Positions 13,919-19,698 of a stretch of 19,698 nucleotides of DNA are shown here, piece after piece. The first letter of the stretch is position 1; every line of letters starts with the position of its first letter. Both the position numbers and the translations under genes were made by a program. The notes below the pieces were generated by a model, which worked only from the letters and a program-made list of their open reading frames with translations, was not told where the DNA came from and ran no database searches. This DNA is from JACZWZ01 sp964194935 (GTDB lineage: Bacteria; Actinomycetota; Acidimicrobiia; Spongiisociales; UBA11373): positions 1 to 19,698 of the forward strand of contig CAXMOL010000188.1 of assembly GCA_964194935.1 (NCBI GenBank). The letters run 5' to 3'.

Positions 13919-14911
13919 CTAATCGCCGGTCGCCAACCGATCCCACTCTCTGATTGCAAAGCGGTCCGTCATACCTGAGACGTAGTCGATCGCCTGGGTG
14001 ACGGGGTCGGCGTCCTCGTGTTGATAGGTAGCCGGGATCTCTCCGGGATGGGCAATGTAGTGATCGACGAGGTCGCGGATGATGGTGATGGCTTTGGTCC
14101 GTTGATCCTCGACTTCCGATCTCAAGTAGACACGTTCGAACATGAAGTCGCGCAGCACATTCATGGCCTCGAGCGATTCCGGGTCCATCTCAATGGCGCC
14201 GCGGCGTTCCGACTCAGTGACGACTGCATCGATCATTGACTCGATCCAGCGCGGTCCGGGTGGACCGAACGTCGAGGTAGCCACAGAGGGAAGGTCGTCA
14301 ACGGTGATGACGCTGGCGCGCATGGCGTCATCGACGTCGTGGGTCAGGTAGGCAATCCGGTCGGCGAACCGACAGCAATACCCTTCGAGCGTGGCAGGCG
14401 GTGGTTCGACCTTCCATGAGTGGGCCCTGATCCCATCGCGGACCTCCCACGTCAGATTTGCCGGTTCGAGCACCTCGTAGATCCGAACGCTCTGGGCGGC
14501 GTGATGCCACTCGTCGTCCACGTAAGGGGTGAGGGCTTCTTCGCCGGTATGGCCGAAGGGGCTGTGGCCGACATCGTGGCCGAGGCAGATGGCTTCTGTG
14601 AGCGGCTCGTTCAGCCCCAGGTATCGGGCCAGAGACCGGCCGATCTGAGTGACCTGCAGCGTGTGGGTGAGGCGGGTCACGAAATGATCCCCATCGGGGT
14701 TCATGAACACCTGCGTCTTGTGCTTTAGGCGGCGGAATGCCTTCGAGTGCAGGATGCGATCGCGGTCGCGTTCGAAGGGAGTTCGCCAGGCATCGAGGTC
14801 CTCCGGGATGTCACGTCCCCGGGTGTCCACCGAGCGCGTCGCTAGTGGGGAGAGTTGCTCTGCTTCCCGGGCTTCGGTGTAGGTGCGGTCGCGGCGGATC
14901 AGTCCGCTCAC
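13919..14911 (-). CDS. dgt: dGTPase-like HD-domain deoxynucleotide triphosphohydrolase
   Basis: The product has 330 residues from GTG at 14911. Upstream in-frame sequence to 15304 overlaps the permease gene and reads as Arg-rich nonsense, so that extension is rejected. Family motifs: RTPFERDRDRILHSKAFRRL and KTQVF (43-69), H83 in RLTHTLQV, H112-D113 in LGHDVGHSPFGHTGEEAL, and D184 in FADRIAYLTHD, which complete the H-HD-D metal site. Such cytoplasmic enzymes remove triphosphate from dGTP or other dNTPs; this length fits the dGTPase-like group. The GTG start overlaps the permease stop as GTGA (14911-14908), so translation is probably coupled. It is the last gene of the transporter operon. A functional link to import is not obvious. 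Confidence 0.9.
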   Translation of the reverse strand: MSGLIRRDRTYTEAREAEQLSPLATRSVDTRGRDIPEDLDAWRTPFERDRDRILHSKAFRRLKHKTQVFMNPDGDHFVTRLTHTLQVTQIGRSLARYLGLNEPLTEAICLGHDVGHSPFGHTGEEALTPYVDDEWHHAAQSVRIYEVLEPANLTWEVRDGIRAHSWKVEPPPATLEGYCCRFADRIAYLTHDVDDAMRASVITVDDLPSVATSTFGPPGPRWIESMIDAVVTESERRGAIEMDPESLEAMNVLRDFMFERVYLRSEVEDQRTKAITIIRDLVDHYIAHPGEIPATYQHEDADPVTQAIDYVSGMTDRFAIREWDRLATGD

Positions 14912-16950
14912 ACGATCTTCGACCTGATACTGGCGGAGACGAAGTCGAGGGTGGCGACCACCACCGCAATGGCGAGCATCTGCACCGAAGCGGCCCGGTA
15001 CTGCAGCAGGTTGATGTTCTGCTGGAGGAGGAAGCCGACGCCACCGCCACCGGCGAAGCCGATGATCGTGGACATGCGGACGTTGATGTCCCAGCGGTAC
15101 AGGGTGAAGGCGATATACGGCGGAACGATCTGCGGTACGACCGCGTAGACGATGTTCTGCAGCTTCGTTGCCCCGGTTGCGGCGACGGCTTCGATTGGTC
15201 CTTCCATGATCGACTCGACCTGCTCCGAGTACAGCTTGGCGAGGCCGGCGATCGTGTGGAGCCCGAGAGCGAGAGCGCCAGCGAAGGGGCCGATACCGAC
15301 CCACACCACGAAGACGATGGCCATGACCAGTGGCTCTATCGAGCGGATTCCATTGAAGAGAGTCCGTGCCATGTAGTAGGTAGCCATGCCCGACGGCAGT
15401 TGGTCATGGCTGCGGGCCGCCCACACCCCAACGAGGCCCAATGCCGCACCGAGTGCGGCTGGTGCCCACAAGGTCCCCTCGGCATTGAAGGGACCCATCG
15501 CAGCATCAGCGAAGATGCCGAGGAAGATTCCGACGGTGAGTCCAATCGCGATCCCGGCGATGCTGATGAAGAACCGGGCGACTGTGGCGAATCCGCCGAG
15601 TGCGTCGCTCACCCAGACGCGGCCGAGGCGCCCGGCAACCAGACCCCCGGTGAGTGCCAGGAGAATTGCACCGGCGGTGGTGGCCCTGGCGTTGGACGTG
15701 AGTTGGAGTTCGTACATCCACTGCACCATCGCGCCGATGGTGGTGGTGAGGAGAGCTACCGCCACGGCACCGGTCACCATCCGGATGACCGCCGCCGGTC
15801 TTGTCGGGACCTTGTCGTTTACGAAGTGTCCCAACTTGGTTCCGAGAACTGCAGCAGCGACTCCCGTTGTCAACGCAGCGGCGAAGGTGAGGAACGTTGT
15901 CAGCAAGTCTCCGATCGTCCGGATGAATCCGCCGAGGAATCCGAACGCACCGAGGGGCTCGGTGAGGTCACTGCCGACCTCGAAGAGGAAGCGCCCAAAG
16001 AATCCGACGCTGAAGAGGCCACCTACGACTACCGCCGCGACGACCAGCCACCGCACCGTTCGTTCGGCAAGGGTGGCCGGCTCATCGTCGTCTTCAGGCA
16101 CGGTGAGTCGCAACGCCAGCCAACCCGCAAGCGCAACTGCGATAGCCAGGCCCAATTGGGCCAGCGCGTTCGACCCTATGTCCGCGCTGATGTCGGTCAC
16201 CCACCTCCCCAGTTGTCGTCCGGCAAGGATCCCGAACGGGAGTCCGATGAAGAACAGTGTGACGCTGACAAGGGGGGTTCGGACCGACCGCATGAGGTTG
16301 CGGGCCGAGAGGAAGGAGAGGGGGATGCCAACGATTGTGCCGAGTGTGGTGGCGACAAACGCCAACATGACCGTTTCGACCATCTTGTCCCAGGTCGTCG
16401 TTGCGGTTTCACTCAGACCCCAACTGCCTCTCACCGTGGTGGTAAACCGGAGATGCTGAACCACGTCGTCGGGCCGATCGGGGAGCTCCACGGTCACTTC
16501 CCATTCGCCGCTCTCATCGGCCCTGATGTCGGCCAGTTTCAGGGTGACGTTGGATGGCGGAATGAACGACAGGGGTCCCGTTTGGTTGGTTTCGAAGCCG
16601 TGGCCGCGCACCGTCACGTTCGATCCGGGTAGGGCGCAAGTCGGGAACATCTCGATATAGGGCCCGGTGGTGTCGCGTGCGGCCGGTTCGAAGCCACCCA
16701 ACAGGCAAGGGGTGCGTACCTCGACTACGTGGAAGGTCTCGGTCTCCTCGAAATCGATGATGTCGGGGCGCGACAATCCGCGGATAATCCGAATCAACTG
16801 GGTTTGACGCTTCTCGTCCTTGATGGGTTCGAGGTCTACGTCGGTGCGGTCGAAAGCAAACGCATATGCAACGAGGATGATCGATACCGACAGGGCGATA
16901 GCGAGGAATCTGACGAGCGGGTTGCGGGTCTCCTTGTCGTTAGAAGCCAT
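14908..16950 (-). CDS. PhnE-like ABC permease with exported Ig/IPT-like domain and large membrane insertion
   Basis: The product has 680 residues, more than twice the usual PhnE length of about 260-290. A first transmembrane helix (13-33) is followed by an exported region whose part at about 95-173 (IEMFPTCALPGSNVTVRGHGF, then beta strands) resembles an IPT/Ig-like domain. PhnE-type sequence begins at about 188 (TVMLAFVATTLGTIVGIPLSFLSARNL), is interrupted by about 300 residues with around seven hydrophobic helices, and resumes at about 528. After that come RSIEPLVMAIVFVVWVGIGPFAG, the ATPase-coupling loop EAVAATGATKLQNIVYAVVPQ (587-607, the EAA loop) and GFAGGGGVGF. It starts 6 bases after the ATPase gene stop, whose TAGGA serves as ribosome site. 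It would form the channel of a PhnCDE-like importer. Confidence 0.85.
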   Translation of the reverse strand: MASNDKETRNPLVRFLAIALSVSIILVAYAFAFDRTDVDLEPIKDEKRQTQLIRIIRGLSRPDIIDFEETETFHVVEVRTPCLLGGFEPAARDTTGPYIEMFPTCALPGSNVTVRGHGFETNQTGPLSFIPPSNVTLKLADIRADESGEWEVTVELPDRPDDVVQHLRFTTTVRGSWGLSETATTTWDKMVETVMLAFVATTLGTIVGIPLSFLSARNLMRSVRTPLVSVTLFFIGLPFGILAGRQLGRWVTDISADIGSNALAQLGLAIAVALAGWLALRLTVPEDDDEPATLAERTVRWLVVAAVVVGGLFSVGFFGRFLFEVGSDLTEPLGAFGFLGGFIRTIGDLLTTFLTFAAALTTGVAAAVLGTKLGHFVNDKVPTRPAAVIRMVTGAVAVALLTTTIGAMVQWMYELQLTSNARATTAGAILLALTGGLVAGRLGRVWVSDALGGFATVARFFISIAGIAIGLTVGIFLGIFADAAMGPFNAEGTLWAPAALGAALGLVGVWAARSHDQLPSGMATYYMARTLFNGIRSIEPLVMAIVFVVWVGIGPFAGALALGLHTIAGLAKLYSEQVESIMEGPIEAVAATGATKLQNIVYAVVPQIVPPYIAFTLYRWDINVRMSTIIGFAGGGGVGFLLQQNINLLQYRAASVQMLAIAVVVATLDFVSASIRSKIV

Positions 16951-16956
16951 CAGTTC

Positions 16957-17709
16957 CTAACCCACCCGCTCTGCTTCCTGGCCGTAGATCTCCTTGAACA
17001 TCGCGTCGTCGATCTCTTGTGGCGTCCCCTCGAACATGAGCTTTCCGTCGTTGAGGGCGATTACCTGATCGGCGTACCGATGCACCAGATCGAGGAAGTG
17101 AAGACTGCAGAGAACCGAGACCCCATCTTGCTTGTTGATGTCCTCCAGATACTGCATGATCCCGTGCGCCAGCACCGGGTCGAGGCTGGCCACCGGTTCA
17201 TCGGCGAGGATCATCTGGGGGTCCTGCATCATCGCCCTGGCGATACCGACCCGCTGCTGCTGTCCGCCGCTCAACTCATCGGCGCGTGATTGCGCCTTTT
17301 CAGCGAGACCGACTCGCTCCAACTGGGCGATGGCCTTCGCCATGTCTTTGGCCGGGAACCGGTTGATGAGGCTCAATGCCGGATTGACATAGCCAAGACG
17401 ACCGGCGAGGACGTTGGTGATCACCTTTGAGCGGTGCACCAGATTGAAGTGCTGGAACACCATGCCGATCCGGCGCCGGATTCTTCGCAACTCTTCCGAC
17501 GGCGCCTTGGTGATGTCGACACCGTCCCAGGTGATGGTGCCTTCGGTGGGCTCAATGAGGCGGTTGATGCACCGCAGCAGGGTGGATTTTCCAGAGCCGC
17601 TGAGTCCGATCACGGCCAGGAATTGTCCGTCGGGTATCTCGAACGAGACGTCGTCGAGGGCGAGAACCCCTCCGTCGTAGATCTTCGTCAGGTGCTCGAC
17701 CTTGAGCAC
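16957..17709 (-). CDS. phnC: PhnC-like ABC transporter ATP-binding protein
   Basis: The product has 250 residues, the normal length for the family. It has Walker A GLSGSGKST (35-43), a Q-loop in MVFQHFNLV, the signature LSGGQQQRVGIARAM, Walker B MILADEPVASLDP and a switch His in CSLHFLDLV. The segment LVHRSKVITNVLAGRLGY is characteristic of PhnC proteins of phosphonate/phosphite importers. It sits on the cytoplasmic face and should drive the permease encoded immediately downstream. The start is GTG at 17709 with GGGAG about 9 bases upstream. The upstream gene encodes the binding protein and is separated by about 145 bases containing a strong hairpin. The actual substrate is not fixed by the ATPase. 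Confidence 0.93.
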   Translation of the reverse strand: MLKVEHLTKIYDGGVLALDDVSFEIPDGQFLAVIGLSGSGKSTLLRCINRLIEPTEGTITWDGVDITKAPSEELRRIRRRIGMVFQHFNLVHRSKVITNVLAGRLGYVNPALSLINRFPAKDMAKAIAQLERVGLAEKAQSRADELSGGQQQRVGIARAMMQDPQMILADEPVASLDPVLAHGIMQYLEDINKQDGVSVLCSLHFLDLVHRYADQVIALNDGKLMFEGTPQEIDDAMFKEIYGQEAERVG

Positions 17710-17802
17710 TGTGCACGCTCCCGTTCAATGTCGGGGGACGATGGTCTCCTCAGCCCCCTTTCTAGCGCATCGCGGAAGGGCTTGAGCCGGTGATCCGGAC
17801 GC

Positions 17803-17836
17803 GATGGAGGGCGGGACACGGGTCCCGCCCTCCATC
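17803..17836 (-). terminator. Strong intercistronic hairpin in transporter operon
   Basis: GATGGAGGGCGGGAC (17803-17817) and GTCCCGCCCTCCATC (17822-17836) pair perfectly over 15 bases around a 4-base loop. On the minus strand it starts 18 bases after the binding-protein stop and has no T tract. It could partially terminate transcription or protect the upstream message, a common way to make more binding protein than permease. Confidence 0.75.
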
Positions 17837-17854
17837 AGTTGTTCGGTCGAAGGC

Positions 17855-19654
17855 CTAGAGGTCTTCGAGGTCGAAGCCGACTGCTGTGAGCAGTGCACGG
17901 ATCGAGTCGAACTCGGCATCGGTGGTGTCGGCGACACCGCTCCACGAGTAGGCATCGAACGCGGTGCTGAACCCGTCGGGGTCATCGGCTGCGAAGGCCT
18001 TGATGGCATCGACGATCGCGGTCGCCACGTCCTCGGGGAAGTCCGGGCTGAACGACATCGTGTCGTTCGGGATCGGATCAGACATCGCAATGATCTTGAC
18101 CGTCTGAATCACGTCCGGTGCTTCCTCGCGAATGTTGCGGCGAGCGTCGCGGGGGAAGAGCCCTGAGCACTCGACCTGGCCGTCGGCGTCCAGACCACAC
18201 GTATCCACAAGATCAGCCGCGACGTCGGCGTCCGCGAGGGTGCCGTCCCACAGCGGATTGCCGTCGGCATCGATGATCGGGCTATAGAACGTGGTGCCGA
18301 AGTCGGCCTCAGCGTTGTAGATGGCCCGGGCAGTGGCGCTATGGCCACCAGCCTCGAAGCTCTCACCCGGCGTGACACCGGTGGCGGTGAACATGCCGGT
18401 CGGGACCAGGAACCCGGAGGTGGAACCACCATCGGGATAGGCCCAGGTCTTGCCGTCGAGGTCTTCGAACGAAGCGATGTCACTGTCACGCTGAACAATG
18501 AACTGCGTCCAGTACTCGGTGTAACCAAAGCGCAGCGACTTGAGCGACACCTCGACACCACACAGGTTGCTCGCCAGCACATATGCCTGTGCCGGGATGA
18601 ACCCGATCGTGTTCTCAGGCGCGGCGCACATCGCTTCGACCGTCGCCGCATACGACGTCGGCACTGCCACTTCGAAGTTCAGACCGGTTGCCGCCGCCAG
18701 CGCTTCGGCCAACAACTCACCACCAGCCACGATCTCTTCAGCGCTCACCGATGGCACATACAGCACCTGAATCGGGAACTCAGCCGAACCGACCGCAGCG
18801 GCCGGCGGGGCTGCGAAGTTGACGCTGCCCGCAGGTGCGTCGAACCACGTTTCGTAGATCGTCTGATACGTGCCGTCATCGATCATCGCGCTGAGCGCGG
18901 CGTCCATCTGGCTGAGGAGCTCTGTGCGTGCTGGGTCAACAGCAAAGCCGTAGAACTCATTGGTAGGAATGACCTCGACCACTTCCAGCCCGGCACGGTT
19001 CGCCGACTCTTCGACAGATGCGGGCTCGTCGAAGATCACACCCTCCACCTGGCCCGCTTCGAGAGCGTTGTAGGTGTCAGGTGCCTCGGGGAATTCCCGC
19101 ACGTCCACGCCCTGGGGGCCCAAGTTCTCGGCGGCCCAATCGGCACCGGTGGTGCCTGTCTGGACGGCGACCGAGTGACCGGTACCAAGGGAGGCGGTGC
19201 TACGCAAACCCGGGGTGAGGTCGGTGTTGACCGTCAACGATTGCTGCGCAAAGTAGTACGGCATGGTGAAGTTCACCTGCTGTGCGCGCTCTGCGGTGAT
19301 CGTCGTGCCCGAGGCGACGACGTCGAACACGCCTGTCGCTGCTTGGGTAAATATCGTATCGAAATCGGTGTCCACCCATTCGACGGTCAGACCGATCCTG
19401 CTTGCGATCTCTTCGATGAGCGACGGATCGAACCCGATCACGTTGCCAGCATCGTCGAAGTCCTCGAATGGTGGCCATGGAATGTCGGAACCGACCGTCA
19501 ACACACCGTCAGTCTTCGTGAGACTTTCGGCGGCAACGGTGGTGGCGGTGGTGTCGGCTGTCGTACCTTCGGTCGTATCTGCATCGTCATCTCCGCATGC
19601 AGCTACTACGAGGGCAAAGACAATGACGAGCCACAGCAGCCTGCGTGCACGCAT
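17855..19654 (-). CDS. Tandem substrate-binding lipoprotein: amino-acid-type (SBP_bac_3) fused to PhnD-type domain
   Basis: The product has 599 residues. The lipoprotein signal is MRARRLLWLVIVFALVVAACGDD with lipobox VAAC (Cys20), followed by an Asp/Thr linker. Residues about 45-275 are an amino-acid-type binding domain (VLTVGSDIPWPPFEDF, GFDPSLIEEIASRIGL, FDVVASGTTITAERAQQVNFT, then a terminal YQTIYETWF). Residues about 293-590 are a PhnD-type phosphonate/phosphite-binding domain (IQVLYVPSVSAEEI, GFIPAQAYVLA, the STSGFLVP motif near 411-418, ending SWSGVADTTDAEFDSIRALL). The ATG at 19654 is preceded by AGGAG. There is no frameshift or internal stop at the join (about 276-292), so this is one continuous reading frame. 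It is the first gene of the operon with the PhnC-like ATPase, permease and dGTPase. The ligand of either domain is unknown. Confidence 0.9.
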   Translation of the reverse strand: MRARRLLWLVIVFALVVAACGDDDADTTEGTTADTTATTVAAESLTKTDGVLTVGSDIPWPPFEDFDDAGNVIGFDPSLIEEIASRIGLTVEWVDTDFDTIFTQAATGVFDVVASGTTITAERAQQVNFTMPYYFAQQSLTVNTDLTPGLRSTASLGTGHSVAVQTGTTGADWAAENLGPQGVDVREFPEAPDTYNALEAGQVEGVIFDEPASVEESANRAGLEVVEVIPTNEFYGFAVDPARTELLSQMDAALSAMIDDGTYQTIYETWFDAPAGSVNFAAPPAAAVGSAEFPIQVLYVPSVSAEEIVAGGELLAEALAAATGLNFEVAVPTSYAATVEAMCAAPENTIGFIPAQAYVLASNLCGVEVSLKSLRFGYTEYWTQFIVQRDSDIASFEDLDGKTWAYPDGGSTSGFLVPTGMFTATGVTPGESFEAGGHSATARAIYNAEADFGTTFYSPIIDADGNPLWDGTLADADVAADLVDTCGLDADGQVECSGLFPRDARRNIREEAPDVIQTVKIIAMSDPIPNDTMSFSPDFPEDVATAIVDAIKAFAADDPDGFSTAFDAYSWSGVADTTDAEFDSIRALLTAVGFDLEDL

Positions 19655-19683
19655 ATCCCTTACTCCTATGTTGGTTGATAGTG

Positions 19684-19698
19684 CGCGGTTTCCCCGCG
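19684..19698. promoter_or_regulatory. Small inverted repeat upstream of binding-protein gene
   Basis: CGCGG (19684-19688) and CCGCG (19694-19698) pair around 5 bases at the very edge of the window, about 30 bases before the gene start. It may continue outside the window and cannot be interpreted further. Confidence 0.25.

Noticed and set aside
14912..15304. N-terminal extension of the dGTPase-like frame
   Set aside because: It is Arg-rich nonsense overlapping the permease gene; the GTG at 14911 gives a family-length protein and a GTGA overlap.
14737..16632. Long plus-strand open frame (631 codons) opposite the permease gene
   Set aside because: It is the complement of a gene with clear PhnE and coupling-loop motifs, has Asp/Glu/Gly/Arg-rich low-complexity translation and no ribosome site or domain.
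18341..19678. Plus-strand open frame of 445 codons opposite the binding-protein gene
   Set aside because: The translation is Arg/His/Gly-rich without domains, while the opposite strand encodes a complete lipoprotein with two recognisable binding domains.

Overview
The window looks like chromosomal DNA from a high-GC Gram-positive bacterium. An uncultured or little-studied actinobacterium of the Acidimicrobiia type is my best guess. The basis is indirect: GC near 60% by eye, frequent GTG starts, lipoproteins whose mature N-termini are long Thr or Asp/Thr linkers, a GH114 lipoprotein, a DUF427 protein and a DUF885 gene start. No rRNA or other strong taxonomic marker is present, so this placement is inference.

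Layout. (1) 1-291: the 5' end of a minus-strand DUF885-type gene, then an intact tRNA-Arg(ACG) gene. (2) 292-6526: a roughly 6.2 kb integrated island. The last 46 bases of the tRNA plus one following base (246-292) recur as a perfect 47-bp direct repeat at 6480-6526, and the native tRNA terminator lies just beyond the second copy (6538-6566). The island carries three exported or membrane-anchored proteins on the plus strand: a vWA protein, a PKD/helical/SpaA-like/5'-nucleotidase-C-terminal protein and a membrane-anchored parallel beta-helix protein. No recombinase gene is visible. The middle gene is bracketed by an imperfect inverted repeat of about 33 bp (2536-2567 and 4932-4964). (3) 6643-11779: housekeeping-like chromosome with a DUF427 protein, a Thr-rich lipoprotein, a diacylglycerol-kinase-family lipid kinase and a membrane-bound GGDEF-EAL protein. 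(4) 11989-13887: a small membrane protein with an HEVGH metalloprotease motif, an intergenic cluster of MITE-like palindromic repeats in inverted orientation (12658-13049), and a GH114 lipoprotein. (5) 13919-19654: a minus-strand operon for a PhnCDE-like ABC importer followed by a dGTPase-like HD hydrolase that overlaps the permease gene by four bases.

The transporter is the most unusual functional unit. Its binding lipoprotein fuses an amino-acid-type domain (SBP_bac_3) to a PhnD-type domain in one 599-residue chain. Its permease is a 680-residue PhnE relative with an exported Ig/IPT-like domain near the N-terminus and about 300 extra, mostly transmembrane residues inserted inside the permease fold. 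A strong hairpin between the binding-protein gene and the ATPase gene suggests higher expression of the binding protein. The island is the most interesting genomic unit: a tRNA-targeted, apparently integrase-less element whose only recognisable cargo is cell-surface proteins. No CRISPR array, rRNA, insertion-sequence transposase or riboswitch could be supported.
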